Positions 14,481 through 23,255 of a DNA stretch of 41,835 bases are shown here, piece by piece. This stretch comes from Candidatus Woesearchaeota archaeon (lineage in GTDB: Archaea > Nanobdellota > Nanobdellia > SCGC-AAA011-G17 > UBA489), in contig JAGVZA010000024.1 in NCBI GenBank assembly GCA_018302985.1, positions 1 through 41,835 on the forward strand, written 5' to 3'. The notes under the pieces were generated by a model that saw only the letters and a list, made by a program, of their open reading frames with translations, was not told where the DNA came from and made no database searches. The position numbers and the translations under genes were made by a program. How positions within the stretch are numbered: position 1 is the stretch's first letter; each line of letters begins with the position of its first letter.

Positions 14481-15191
14481 TTAATGACCATATCTTCTTT
14501 GGCGTTTTTGGAATTCGTTAATGCATGCAATAAAGTCTTTCTTCTCAAATTCAGGCCATAAAGTGTCAGGTAAGAAAATAATTTCACTGTAAGTAGATTG
14601 CCAAGGTAAAAATCCGCTTAATCTGGATTCAGAAGTTCTAATAATTAAGTCAGGCTCATCTTGCATATAGAGATTTTCAGAGAAGACTTGTTCATTAATG
14701 TCCTCAACTTTAATTTTGTTCTTTTTAACTTGTTCAGCAATTTTTTTAGTAGCGTCAATAACTTCAGCTCTGCCGCCATAAGCCATGGCAAAGTTGACAA
14801 TATAATCAGTATAATTTTTAGTCAATTCCATAAGTTTATGCATGCGTTCTTGAAGATCTTTAGGGAACATCCAGATGCGGCCAATCATATTAAAACGAAC
14901 TTTTTTCTTGGAAAGATCAGGGTCTTCAATAACACGATCAAACTCTTTTCTGAATAAGTCCATTAAATAAGCGAACTCTTCCTTAGGACGATCAAAGTTC
15001 TCAACAGAAAAAGCATACAGGGTTAATTCTTTAACTCCATATTCTTTGCACCACTCGAATAAATGTTCTAACTTCTTAGCACCCCATTCATGGCCTTTCC
15101 AGGGTTTGAGCATCAAGCGCTGTGCAAAACGTCGATTGCCATCAAGAATAATTCCAATGTGGCGAGGGACGTTATTTAACGTAGGTTTCAT
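14481..15191 (-). CDS. uppS: cis-Prenyltransferase (undecaprenyl/dolichyl diphosphate synthase type)
   Basis: It condenses isopentenyl diphosphate units in cis to make the polyprenyl diphosphate that carries glycans across membranes. The catalytic Asp is in HIGIILDGNRRFA near residue 18. Other family motifs are LTLYAFSVENFDRP, FAMAYGGRAE, DLIIRTSE and FLPWQSTYSEI with the terminal metal-binding Glu. At 236 residues it has normal length. It is probably the source of the lipid carrier for the glycan genes at 25.7-34.8 kb and for STT3-like transfer. A TATA element about 34 bases upstream gives it its own promoter. Confidence 0.95.
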   Translation of the reverse strand: MKPTLNNVPRHIGIILDGNRRFAQRLMLKPWKGHEWGAKKLEHLFEWCKEYGVKELTLYAFSVENFDRPKEEFAYLMDLFRKEFDRVIEDPDLSKKKVRFNMIGRIWMFPKDLQERMHKLMELTKNYTDYIVNFAMAYGGRAEVIDATKKIAEQVKKNKIKVEDINEQVFSENLYMQDEPDLIIRTSESRLSGFLPWQSTYSEIIFLPDTLWPEFEKKDFIACINEFQKRQRRYGH

Positions 15192-15224
15192 AGCTATTAC
15201 CTGCAGAGAGGTCAGAAAGTTACT

Positions 15225-15232
15225 TTAAATAT
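15225..15232 (-). promoter_or_regulatory. TATA box for uppS
   Basis: TATTTAAA on the minus strand lies 34-41 bases upstream of the uppS start, predicting a start of transcription near 15202 and a leader of about ten bases. Confidence 0.45.
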
Positions 15233-15254
15233 CTTTCGTAAGTTGGAAAAGGAG

Positions 15255-16220
15255 TTACACCATGCCTGCAAAGAAAAAGAGGCTAAACAAAAATAATCCG
15301 TAGGTAAAAAAGAGTATAAATCCTGTGAAGAAAGAGGAAGTTTGTTTAGACATAAGATAATGCACTAATAAGAGAGTGAGGAATAAAAGAAGAGGAATGC
15401 TGAAAAATAGATCAAAGGAAGAAAAAGACAAGGGTCCTAGAACAGAAGAAATTCCTAAGATGAGAAGAATATTGGCCGCGTTGGAACCTATGATATTTCC
15501 CAAGAAGACATCAGCTAATCCCTTGCGTGTTGCATTAATAGTTACAAATAATTCTGGCAGTGCAGTGCCGAAGGCTACTAGAGTCATGGAAATAAGTTTT
15601 CCAGATAAGCCAAGTTCAACGCTCAGAGTAAGTACTGAAGAAATAAGATAGTGTGCGCCAAAAATAAGTGCTACAAGTCCAAGAGTAAGGTAAGCTAAGC
15701 TGCGAAAAAAAGAGAGGCTCAACCATGGATGTTCCATGTCTTGAGTGTAAGTTCGTATCTCGCGTACAACACGGCGAGGAGAAGTTTTCATTTGGTAGAT
15801 AAAATAGCAAGCGAACAAGAACAAAAAAGCTACTCCTTCTAAAAAAGAAAGCTCTCCGTCTAAAGCTAAGATTAAAAACAGTGAAGTAATAATAAGCAAA
15901 ATAATGGCATCGTCTAAAAAATAACGGCGCTGAAAAGGTACGGTTAAAAGAAAAAGTCCAAGGGCAAGATTAAATCCTAAGTTGTAGATATTACTGCCAA
16001 GAACATTTCCCAAGCCAATCTCAGGTGTTCCTGCAAAAACAGAAAAAACATTCGTCGCTAGTTCAGGAAAGGAAGTGCCTATGGCTATAACTGTCAGTCC
16101 TATAATAAAGGGAGAAATGCGTAAGGTTGCGGCTAAAGCTGCTATTTCATCAACTACAACATCAGATCCTTTGACTAGAAGAGCTAGAGAAACAATAAGA
16201 ATAAAAAGTGTTAGAAGCAT
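15255..16220 (-). CDS. CaCA-family cation exchanger (Na+/Ca2+ antiporter type)
   Basis: A 321-residue membrane protein with the two alpha repeats of the family. Repeat one has GLTVIAIGTSFPELATN and GNVLGSNIYN (about residues 40-85). Repeat two, in opposite topology, has MTLVAFGTALPELFVT and GNIIGSNAAN (about 205-250). The Glu in each PEL motif binds the cation. Hydrophobic segments account for about ten membrane helices. It exchanges Ca2+ for Na+ or H+ at the cell membrane; the exact ion pair is not decided by the sequence. It is a single gene, divergent from the coiled-coil gene. Confidence 0.92.
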   Translation of the reverse strand: MLLTLFILIVSLALLVKGSDVVVDEIAALAATLRISPFIIGLTVIAIGTSFPELATNVFSVFAGTPEIGLGNVLGSNIYNLGFNLALGLFLLTVPFQRRYFLDDAIILLIITSLFLILALDGELSFLEGVAFLFLFACYFIYQMKTSPRRVVREIRTYTQDMEHPWLSLSFFRSLAYLTLGLVALIFGAHYLISSVLTLSVELGLSGKLISMTLVAFGTALPELFVTINATRKGLADVFLGNIIGSNAANILLILGISSVLGPLSFSSFDLFFSIPLLLFLTLLLVHYLMSKQTSSFFTGFILFFTYGLFLFSLFFFAGMV

Positions 16221-16270
16221 GCTTACAACCTTGTTTATGAACTTTTTAAGAGTTTCGTGAAACCAGAAAA

Positions 16271-16278
16271 TTTATATA
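16271..16278 (+). promoter_or_regulatory. TATA box for the coiled-coil/3-TM genes
   Basis: A perfect TTTATATA preceded by an A-rich BRE-like stretch lies 44 bases before ATG 16322. Transcription would begin near 16300. Confidence 0.6.
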
Positions 16279-16321
16279 CTGTACAATGATAACAAACTAA
16301 TACTATAACTAAGTGATAATA

Positions 16322-17719
16322 ATGGCCTCTGAAATTTTCACAACAATTCAAGAATGGTTAACAGTGATTATGCTCTTAATTGCAGCAGTCATCTGGTATA
16401 AAGTTCGAAAAGAGCGTGACGTCACAGGAATCAGATCTTATCGCATTTTCAATGTTATTTTACTGCTTGCATTGCCATTCTTGCTGCGAGTAATCAAGTT
16501 TATTCCTGCAGATATAAATCATGTTTTACAGGCAACCTTATTTTTCTTAATCTTTTTTGCTTTATTTATTATAGTAGTCAGAGAAAACAAGCGCATGCAA
16601 AGAGAAAGAGTAAAAGACATGCGAGAATTGCTCACTGAATCACAGAAGCATCCTATTAGATATGAGTTCGCTCGTCGTATTGTGCTTCCAGAACTGCAAA
16701 AATACAAGGCAAAGCAAGAAGAAGTAAAAAAGCAAGAAGCCGCACTTGCAGTAAAAATCAAGGAAGTAGAAAAAAGAGAATCCAAAATCAAAGAAGATAC
16801 AGAAATGCTCAAAAATGAACGCGAGGCAGTCAAGCAAGAAGAGCAAAGAAAAATCCAACTGCAAAAAGAAAACGAAGCAAAAGAACGTGAAATGAAGAAG
16901 AAGGAAGAGGAAATAAATCGTCTGCTTGAAAAAACTAAAACTCGTGAAGCAGAGCTTAAGGCTTTCCATGAAAAGTTAGCGCTCCGTGAAGTAGAAGGAC
17001 AGAAAAAATATGATGACACTTTCAGCAAGTTCAGAGCTAAAAAAACTGAAGAGCTTACACAGCTTCGTGCAGAATACAAGGCTATCAAGAATCAACTATA
17101 TGATCGCATTAAGCGTCGTGAAGAAGAATTTGACCGCGTAGAAAAAGATTTAGAGCGAAGAGAGCAAGAGCTTCGTGACAAGGTAAAGCTTTATCAGAAT
17201 ATTGACAAGATTACAGAGCAAAAAAATGCAGAAATGGATAGACGTCGTCAGGCATTGCGAAGAATAGAAGAAAAAACTATGAAAAGTGCTTCAGACTTGC
17301 GCAAGGCAGAACAAGGATTTGTAGAAGCGCGACGCACCTTCAAAGAAGAAGTGGAAGCTTTCAAGGACAAAGAAGATGAAGTGCGTGAAGAGCTAGAAAA
17401 AAGTCAAAAGAGAATAGCTCGTGCAGACAAAACACTTGCTGAATCACAAGAAGTGCGTGAAGCTGCCCGCCTCAAAGAAGAAGAAGTGCAAGCTTGGAAA
17501 AAAGAACTTGACGCTCGCCAAAAAGCAATCGAAAGTGAAGAATACCGCATTGGTAAAGAACGTGCTGATTTAGGAAAGAGAGAAATGGAGATCAGCAAGA
17601 AAGAAGGAGATATCCTTATGGAGAAGTCTGCTTTTGATGAAATGAAAGTAAGTGAAAAGAAGATGCAAAAGGAAAAAACACAGGCGCAGAAAGAAGTTAT
17701 GCCTAGCAAGAGGAAATAA
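16322..17719 (+). CDS. Membrane-anchored long coiled-coil protein
   Basis: A 465-residue protein not recognised as a named family. Three hydrophobic segments fill the first 90 residues (around 8-22, 38-55 and 65-85). From about residue 95 to the end it is an almost unbroken charged coiled coil rich in Glu, Lys, Arg and Gln with heptad hydrophobics, for example KKKEEEINRLLEK and RREEEFDRVEKDLERRE. No nucleotide-binding motif is present, so it is not an SMC or Rad50. The positive-inside pattern suggests a cytoplasmic rod held at the membrane. ATG 16322 is chosen over a GTG three codons upstream. The 3-TM gene follows one base after its stop. A scaffold or cell-shape role is speculation. Confidence 0.75.
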   Translation: MASEIFTTIQEWLTVIMLLIAAVIWYKVRKERDVTGIRSYRIFNVILLLALPFLLRVIKFIPADINHVLQATLFFLIFFALFIIVVRENKRMQRERVKDMRELLTESQKHPIRYEFARRIVLPELQKYKAKQEEVKKQEAALAVKIKEVEKRESKIKEDTEMLKNEREAVKQEEQRKIQLQKENEAKEREMKKKEEEINRLLEKTKTREAELKAFHEKLALREVEGQKKYDDTFSKFRAKKTEELTQLRAEYKAIKNQLYDRIKRREEEFDRVEKDLERREQELRDKVKLYQNIDKITEQKNAEMDRRRQALRRIEEKTMKSASDLRKAEQGFVEARRTFKEEVEAFKDKEDEVREELEKSQKRIARADKTLAESQEVREAARLKEEEVQAWKKELDARQKAIESEEYRIGKERADLGKREMEISKKEGDILMEKSAFDEMKVSEKKMQKEKTQAQKEVMPSKRK

Positions 17720-17720
17720 A

Positions 17721-18062
17721 ATGGCTTACGAAAACATCGCAACAATCTTGAGCGCAGCAACATTAGTATTTACTATTTTTACTCTGATATTTACAGTTAA
17801 GAATCGTGAATTTGAACGAGGAGAAGTAGAGAACGCAGTAAATGCTCTGCTCTTTGGATTCTTTATGACTGTGATTATCGTAGCAATTCGTTTAGTAGAA
17901 AGTCTCAATGAATGGAAGCCGGATGCATTGGCAGCAATAACTCCGGAAGCAACCACTTATATTGGGTATCTCACGCAAATTGAAACATTAGCTCTTGCTC
18001 CTTTATTGGCAGTCTGTTGTTTAGTAGCGATGTTCTTAGCTAAAGATTTGTTAGAAAAATAA
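17721..18062 (+). CDS. Three-TM membrane protein coupled to the coiled-coil gene
   Basis: A 113-residue protein with hydrophobic segments at about 8-26, 43-60 and 90-108. The loop after the first is charged (KNREFERGEVEN). The start at ATG 17721 lies one base after the upstream stop and just behind AGAGGAAAT, so an earlier in-frame start within the coiled-coil gene is unlikely. Its layout (TM, charged loop with an R-E-R cluster, TM ending in Arg, TM) resembles the three-TM anchor of the coiled-coil protein, suggesting a partner or distant paralogue of that anchor. No family recognised. Confidence 0.65.
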   Translation: MAYENIATILSAATLVFTIFTLIFTVKNREFERGEVENAVNALLFGFFMTVIIVAIRLVESLNEWKPDALAAITPEATTYIGYLTQIETLALAPLLAVCCLVAMFLAKDLLEK

Positions 18063-18095
18063 GTGTTAAGAGTTTACAGCTAAAGAATAGGAAGA

Positions 18096-18103
18096 TTTAT
18101 AAA
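18096..18103 (+). promoter_or_regulatory. TATA box for psmB
   Basis: TTTATAAA lies 42 bases before the psmB start, predicting transcription from about 18126. The ribosome-binding site GGTGA lies at 18133-18137. Confidence 0.55.
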
Positions 18104-18144
18104 TAAAGAGTCGGTAGAAAGAATATAATTCTGGTGATAATTTC

Positions 18145-18795
18145 ATGGACACACAACTACAAGATATGGTAAAAAAAGGAACCACTACCCTCGGTTTAGT
18201 ATGTAAAGATGGTGTCGTCATGGCCGCAGATAAAAGAGCTTCAGCTGCTGGACGCATGGTTCTGGATCGTAACATAGAAAAAGTATTTCCTATCACTGAT
18301 AATATTGTCATGACCATTGCAGGTTTAGTTTCTGATGCTCAATTAATCACAAAAATAATCAAGGCAGAATTAAATCTCAAGAAGATGAGAACAGGTAAAG
18401 AGCCTTTAGTAAAAGAAGTCGCTAGTTTATTAGGAGTTGTTGTCTACAATAACATTCGTAAATTTTCAACTATCCCAGGTATTGTTGGTCTTATTTTAGG
18501 GGGAACTGACAAAGATGGATTCCATCTCTATAATATTGGTGTGGACGGCTCAGTAATGAGTTATGAAGACTACACTGCAGATGGTTCTGGTATGATTTTC
18601 GCATTTGGTGTATTAGACACTTTATTCAAGAAAGACCTTCCAGTAAGCGAGGGAGTGAAGTTAGCTATTCGTGCAATCAATGCAGCATTGCAGCGTGATA
18701 CAGCAACTGGTGATGGTATTGATGTCTACACTATAACAAAAGCAGGCGCAAAGAAAGTATTTGCGCACAAGATAGACTATACTGTTAATGTATAA
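18145..18795 (+). CDS. psmB: 20S proteasome beta subunit
   Basis: The threonine-protease subunit of the archaeal proteasome. A 12-residue propeptide ends at KKG, leaving Thr13 as the mature N-terminal nucleophile in GTTTLGLV. The catalytic Asp follows 16 residues later in AADKRAS and the Lys in the IEKVFPI segment. There is one residue more than usual between them. GSGMIFAFGVLD and GDGIDVYTITKAG are typical C-terminal motifs. Length is normal at 216. It precedes fttA, a pairing also known in other archaea. Confidence 0.96.
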   Translation: MDTQLQDMVKKGTTTLGLVCKDGVVMAADKRASAAGRMVLDRNIEKVFPITDNIVMTIAGLVSDAQLITKIIKAELNLKKMRTGKEPLVKEVASLLGVVVYNNIRKFSTIPGIVGLILGGTDKDGFHLYNIGVDGSVMSYEDYTADGSGMIFAFGVLDTLFKKDLPVSEGVKLAIRAINAALQRDTATGDGIDVYTITKAGAKKVFAHKIDYTVNV

Positions 18796-18798
18796 ATA
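18791..18798 (+). promoter_or_regulatory. TATA-like element over the psmB stop codon, for fttA
   Basis: TATAAATA overlaps the psmB stop and lies 54 bases before the fttA start. It predicts transcription from about 18821 and a leader carrying AAGG at 18843-18846. It allows fttA expression separate from psmB. Confidence 0.4.
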
Positions 18799-18851
18799 CC
18801 GCTTCTCAGAGATCATTATTTAGAAGAGAGTGTAAAAAGAGTAAGGTCACT

Positions 18852-20756
18852 ATGGCAACAATTATTGATGAAATCTTAAAAAATTTACCAGAGAACGCTC
18901 AGATTAGTGAAACGATTTTCGAAGGAGCTAATATTATTCTCTACACCAAAAGCAGAGAGTTCTTTCTCAATCATCATGAAGTCATCAGAAACATTGTCAG
19001 CATCATTAAAAAACGTGTTGAACTTCGCGCAGATGCAAGCATTACTGTAGATCCAGAAAAAGCTGAGCCTATTATTCGTAAAATTCTTCCAGAAGATGCT
19101 GGTATCACAAAAGTTATCTTTGATATTCCTCGTTCTATAGTAGTTATTGATGTCGAACGTCCAGGTGTTGCTATTGGTAAGCAGGGAGAACTCTTGCGAG
19201 AAATCAAGCAGCAAATCTATTGGGTGCCTTTAATTCGAAGAACACCAGCTTTACGCTCGCAGATTATCGAAAATATTCATGCGGTGCTCTTTGAAAATAA
19301 TGATTACAGGAAAAAATTCCTCGATAAAGTAGGACATCGTATTTATGATGGTTGGTTAAGAGGAGAAAAAAAGCAAGAATGGATCAGACTAACAGTATTA
19401 GGTGCTGGTCGTCATGTAGGTCGTTCTTGTATGTTTCTGCAAACACCAGAATCACGTATTCTCTTAGATTGTGGTATTAATGTAGCAGCTTCAGAGCAAG
19501 ATGCATATCCGCAATTAGATTCTCCCGAGTTTAGAATAGAAGAATTAGACGCTGTTATTTTGGCGCACTCGCATATTGATCATGGAGGCTTCATTCCTTA
19601 TCTCTACAAAATGGGATATCGTGGTCCAGTCTATGCAACTGCTCCAACACGGGACGTAATCTCTTTGCTCGCTCTAGATTTCATAGGTGTTGCTTTCAAG
19701 CAAGCAAAAAAAGCCTTGTATGCTGCAACAGATATTCGAGAAATGGTCAAACATACTATTTGCTTGGAATATGGTGAAGTCACAGATATTACTCCTGATA
19801 TGAGATTAACATTTTACAACGCTGGCCACATTTTAGGAAGTTCCATGGTGCATTTACACATTGGTAATGGCTTGCATAATTTGCTGTATACTTCTGATTT
19901 CAAATATGTACGAACTGCATTATTAGAAGGAGCAGATGCTAGATTCCCGCGTCTAGAAACAGTAATTATGGAAAGTACTTACGGTGCAAAAACTGATGTG
20001 CTTATTCCAAGAAAGGAAGCTGAGGACGCATTGTTGGACGCTACAAAAAAAACCATAGAGCGTGGTGGAAAAGTGCTCATCCCAGTGTTGGGTGTTGGGC
20101 GTTCCCAGGAAATCATGCTCATCATTGAAGAAGCCATGCGTACAGGCAAATTGATGAAAATTCCAGTCTATATTCACGGTATGGTTTGGGACATCACTGC
20201 TATTCATACAGCCTACCCAGACTTCCTCAACCGCAACATCAGAAAAGCTATTTTCCATAAGGATGAAAATCCATTCTTGTCAGATATTTTCAAGCGTGTA
20301 GGATCAAAAAAAGAGCAAGATCAAATTATCAATGAGGAAGGTCCTTGTATTATTTTAGCTACTGCTGGATTCTTGAATGCTGGTGCTTCTTTAGAATACT
20401 TCAAGGCATTGGCGCACAATCCAAAAAACACAGTTATTTTTGTATCTTATCAATATGAAGGAAGTGTAGGTCGCAAAGTGCAGGGTGGAGATCGAGATGT
20501 GCAATTGCCTAACACTGGTGAGCGTCCAGAAACTGTAAAAGTCAATATGGAAGTCAAAACTATCAGTGCATTAACCGGACATGCAGGTCGTAACGAATTA
20601 ATGCGATTCATCCACGACTTAGTTCCGCGTCCAAAAAAAATCATTATCAATCATGGTGAATCCAGTAAGTGTTTAGATTTGGCTTCTTCTTTGTACAAGC
20701 TCTCCCATATTGAAACCATCGCCCCAAGAAATCTAGATTCTATTCGGTTATTATAA
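18852..20756 (+). CDS. fttA: aCPSF1/FttA, KH-domain beta-CASP ribonuclease and termination factor
   Basis: This is the archaeal homologue of the CPSF73 cleavage nuclease, shown in other archaea to cut RNA and terminate transcription. Two N-terminal KH-type domains occupy about residues 1-150, with VAIGKQGELLREIKQQ as the second KH loop. The metallo-beta-lactamase part has the zinc motif HSHIDHGG near residue 240 and GAGRHVGRS before it. The beta-CASP part has VLIPVLGVGRSQEIML and the closing ALTGHAGRNEL and NHGESSKC motifs. At 634 residues it is full length. It follows psmB, as in many archaea. Confidence 0.97.
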   Translation: MATIIDEILKNLPENAQISETIFEGANIILYTKSREFFLNHHEVIRNIVSIIKKRVELRADASITVDPEKAEPIIRKILPEDAGITKVIFDIPRSIVVIDVERPGVAIGKQGELLREIKQQIYWVPLIRRTPALRSQIIENIHAVLFENNDYRKKFLDKVGHRIYDGWLRGEKKQEWIRLTVLGAGRHVGRSCMFLQTPESRILLDCGINVAASEQDAYPQLDSPEFRIEELDAVILAHSHIDHGGFIPYLYKMGYRGPVYATAPTRDVISLLALDFIGVAFKQAKKALYAATDIREMVKHTICLEYGEVTDITPDMRLTFYNAGHILGSSMVHLHIGNGLHNLLYTSDFKYVRTALLEGADARFPRLETVIMESTYGAKTDVLIPRKEAEDALLDATKKTIERGGKVLIPVLGVGRSQEIMLIIEEAMRTGKLMKIPVYIHGMVWDITAIHTAYPDFLNRNIRKAIFHKDENPFLSDIFKRVGSKKEQDQIINEEGPCIILATAGFLNAGASLEYFKALAHNPKNTVIFVSYQYEGSVGRKVQGGDRDVQLPNTGERPETVKVNMEVKTISALTGHAGRNELMRFIHDLVPRPKKIIINHGESSKCLDLASSLYKLSHIETIAPRNLDSIRLL

Positions 20757-20788
20757 TTATTACTCATAAGTAGGTACAATAAGATAGA

Positions 20789-20796
20789 TTTATATA
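20789..20796 (+). promoter_or_regulatory. TATA box for the signal peptidase-like gene
   Basis: TTTATATA is centred about 26 bases before ATG 20819, so the transcript should be leaderless or nearly so. Confidence 0.55.
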
Positions 20797-20818
20797 CTCT
20801 AGTATATAGATAGAAAGT

Positions 20819-21313
20819 ATGAAAATCTACGGATTTTTGGTTATGTTTGTACTAGGATTAATTGCTGGAATAGTCTTTGTAGCCTATTTTCCGCAAGAAA
20901 AGATAGAAATACCTCTGCTTACAGAACAACGAGAATCTGCCATTCTAGCACCTAAAGACCGCATTGATGATAAAAATATCCACGTATTTAATGACCGTAT
21001 AGAAATCGATCTCAAGGACTTGCAGGGAAGAAAAGTATCTTGGTCTACCTTTGCTGACACTGAGTCTATGGTGCCAACTTTGGATCAAGGATGTAATGGC
21101 TTAGAATTTATTCCTAAGTCTACTCAAGATCTCCACATAGGAGATATGATTGCTTTTGAACAAAATAAGCGATTGATTATCCATCGTATTCAAAAAACTG
21201 GTCAAGATAAAGACGGTTGGTTTGCAATTACTAAAGGAGATAATAATGAATATACTGATGGAAAGGTAAGTTGGTCAGAAATTAAATATGTTACTTTTGG
21301 TATTATCTGTTAA
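20819..21313 (+). CDS. Signal peptidase I-like membrane protease (archaeal/ER type)
   Basis: A 164-residue protein with one N-terminal membrane segment (residues 5-23). The SPase I boxes are visible: SMVPTL with nucleophile Ser83, IIHRI with His122 where bacterial enzymes carry Lys, and GDNN ... D at 140-147. The Ser-His-Asp arrangement marks the archaeal/ER Sec11 group that removes signal peptides outside the cell. It is somewhat divergent and has a long linker between the TM segment and box B, so it could be a specialised peptidase. It is followed convergently by the acidic zinc protein (four-base overlap) and lies near a block of exported proteins. Confidence 0.75.
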   Translation: MKIYGFLVMFVLGLIAGIVFVAYFPQEKIEIPLLTEQRESAILAPKDRIDDKNIHVFNDRIEIDLKDLQGRKVSWSTFADTESMVPTLDQGCNGLEFIPKSTQDLHIGDMIAFEQNKRLIIHRIQKTGQDKDGWFAITKGDNNEYTDGKVSWSEIKYVTFGIIC

Positions 21314-21585
21314 AGTTTAGATAATTTTTTCTCTTCATATTCGTTTAAGCATTCTTGTGAGCAAAATTTATGTTTTTCATCATCAAACTCTTCTTCTATG
21401 CCATCGCCTTCAATCATCTTTTTGCAATTAGCGCATTTGATGACAACTTCGCTGTCATTATAACCCTTCATGAAGCCTTCATCTACATCATCTAGTTCAT
21501 CTTCATCTTCTAGAAGTTCTTCCGGATCAGAATAGACATCATCATCTTTTTCTTCTATTCCTACCGTATCATCGTCCTCTCCCAT
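21310..21585 (-). CDS. Acidic protein with FMKGY motif fused to a TRASH/MYM-like zinc finger
   Basis: A 91-residue protein. The first 45 residues are strongly acidic and end in DEGFMKGYNDSE. The rest is a zinc finger with C51, C54, C75 and C79, in which HKFCSQEC resembles L24e/TRASH/MYM fingers. The motif E-G-F-M-K-G-Y matches the end of the 55-residue acidic protein at 10158-10325, whose neighbour is a separate zinc ribbon. This gene therefore appears to carry both modules in one chain. A TATA-like sequence near 21609-21616 would give a nearly leaderless transcript. Function unknown. Confidence 0.65.
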   Translation of the reverse strand: MGEDDDTVGIEEKDDDVYSDPEELLEDEDELDDVDEGFMKGYNDSEVVIKCANCKKMIEGDGIEEEFDDEKHKFCSQECLNEYEEKKLSKL

Positions 21586-21653
21586 AAATAAAAAGCCAGA
21601 AAAATGCTATTTAAAGTTATCGTTACTGGAAGAGTTGTTTCTCAGAAGTAATA

Positions 21654-22118
21654 TTAGCACTGCATGGAATCTAAAAGAGTAAAAATCTCCTCGGCTCTGT
21701 CTTCATAAACAGCAAGAGTACATCTATAATCTAAGACATAAGTAAAATCATTTGTGCAGGCCATAATGTGCAAGTCACCGCGATAGAATTTTTCATCTGA
21801 AGAAAGTCCATAAGAAAAAAAGACTTCAGTTTCAGAAACAAATTTATCATAGACGGTCAAATTTCCTAAAGAGGAAAAAGAATCCAGTTGTAATTTCGCT
21901 GCTTGTAGTAAAGGTGTTCGGGAAAAAGTAAAGTGAACAGTGCATGAATTATCAGTTGTGCTGATGCCAGTTATAAATCCAAGAGAAGAAGTAGTTACTT
22001 GTTGTTGTTCCCAACGAGGAAGAGAAACAGAAAAACTTTCATGCTGAAAGATATCTGTAGGGGTGCATCCCGTTATAAAAATAAGAAGTACTAAAGAAAG
22101 AAGAGAAACAAGCTTCAT
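21654..22118 (-). CDS. Putative surface lipoprotein
   Basis: A 154-residue protein with a hydrophobic N-terminus ending in the lipobox-like FITGC (Cys18), so it is probably lipid-anchored outside the cell. The mature part has four further Cys and mixed strands; no family recognised. It is the last of four same-strand exported-protein genes, nine bases after the previous one. Confidence 0.6.
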   Translation of the reverse strand: MKLVSLLSLVLLIFITGCTPTDIFQHESFSVSLPRWEQQQVTTSSLGFITGISTTDNSCTVHFTFSRTPLLQAAKLQLDSFSSLGNLTVYDKFVSETEVFFSYGLSSDEKFYRGDLHIMACTNDFTYVLDYRCTLAVYEDRAEEIFTLLDSMQC

Positions 22119-22127
22119 GAGAATTAA

Positions 22128-22589
22128 TTAAGAAGGCAACCCATTTCTCGAGCCACGAGCTTTTGAATTGCCACTGCAAGCAGCATCACAAGGAGTTTTA
22201 CAATCAACAACACAGGCTTGACCTGTAGTTTTCGTAGGTTTTATATCACCATCAGCATCATAAACTATGCAACTAGGATCAGCAATAGTACAGCTAACAG
22301 CAATACCTCCTTTGGTACATGCACAATTATTAGCAGCAGTACAAAGAATAGCACACCAAGCATTTTGTGAAGTAGTGCAAGCAGTAGTGCATTTAGTTTT
22401 ACCATCAGCGATAGCTTGATCCAGAGTATATCCTACTCCAACACAAGTTTTGACATCAGTCTTCGTATTGGCGCAATTACTTGCTGGAGGAATAGAAGCA
22501 CCTTCACTTGGTTGAGAGGTAAGGAAAAAAACAAAAAAGAAGATACTAAGAAAAAAGAAACTGACAAGAAAAAGAGTTTTTCGTTGCAT
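22128..22589 (-). CDS. Exported Cys-rich small protein
   Basis: A 153-residue protein with an N-terminal hydrophobic anchor (residues 5-24) followed by a domain with about 20 Cys, in clusters such as CTTACTTSQNAWC and NNCACTKGG. The number of Cys suggests disulphide-bonded folding outside the cell. The clusters resemble those in the 205-residue protein directly upstream (ACITTCQAAGC, LTCRC), so the two may be diverged copies. Its ATG starts on the base after the upstream stop codon. No function can be assigned. Confidence 0.6.
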   Translation of the reverse strand: MQRKTLFLVSFFFLSIFFFVFFLTSQPSEGASIPPASNCANTKTDVKTCVGVGYTLDQAIADGKTKCTTACTTSQNAWCAILCTAANNCACTKGGIAVSCTIADPSCIVYDADGDIKPTKTTGQACVVDCKTPCDAACSGNSKARGSRNGLPS

Positions 22590-23207
22590 TTAATTTCTCC
22601 TTCCTCTAGGAAGTTCTGTTCCAGCTGGACAATTCAAGCACCAGCAATCACAAACTGCTTGAACAGAAACAGTGCAAGTTCCATCTTTATTAGGAGTAAT
22701 AAGTGCGAGCTCTGGTGGGCAGCGACAAGTTAATTCTCCCGTAGCACAACCAGCAGCTTGACAAGTAGTAATGCAGGCAGCGCTAGAAGTTGTCTGAGCT
22801 GTTGCTTTAGCAGCCTTGCAAGCATCATTAAAACTAGGAGCACAAGGAGAATTCACATCAGCAAGTTGTCCTCGAGGAACTGTAGAGGAGACTCCAGGAT
22901 CACCATTAGCAGGACCATTGCCTGGTGGAAATACATAAATGCCGTCTTGTTGACGATTGCCACCAACTCTTGCTGAAGAGGATTGTGGTGGAGGTGAATC
23001 AGAAGGATTCATAAAACGAAAAAAAGAAAATATACTGCTATCAGTAGGTTCATTTCGTTCTAAAGAGAAAGGCCAAATAAATTGTCCCACTATAGGAAAT
23101 TGTGTTACAACAACAAAAATACTAATCAAAATAATTGCTAAGGCAAGTCGTATCTTAGGAGATTGAAGGAAGTTTTGTTTGTTGTTTATCTTTTTGTTGT
23201 TCATCAT
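22590..23207 (-). CDS. Exported Cys-rich protein
   Basis: A 205-residue protein with a basic start, one hydrophobic segment at about 19-36, a Ser/Pro/Gly-rich linker (about 60-105) and a Cys-rich C-terminal domain with 13 Cys, including ITTCQAAGC and VCDCWCLNCP. The linker plus disulphide-rich head suggests a cell-surface display protein. It lies 48 bases after the large Cys-rich gene and abuts the following one. No family recognised. Confidence 0.6.
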   Translation of the reverse strand: MMNNKKINNKQNFLQSPKIRLALAIILISIFVVVTQFPIVGQFIWPFSLERNEPTDSSIFSFFRFMNPSDSPPPQSSSARVGGNRQQDGIYVFPPGNGPANGDPGVSSTVPRGQLADVNSPCAPSFNDACKAAKATAQTTSSAACITTCQAAGCATGELTCRCPPELALITPNKDGTCTVSVQAVCDCWCLNCPAGTELPRGRRN

Positions 23208-23255
23208 ACACCTTATGCTTGCTGAAAGCGAAATATAAAAGGCTTTCGTCTATAA

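Noticed and set aside
16519-17088. Long minus-strand frame rich in Ser, Phe and Cys opposite the coiled-coil gene
   Set aside because: It is the antisense reading of Glu/Lys/Arg-rich codons. The plus-strand gene has the promoter, start and coherent structure.
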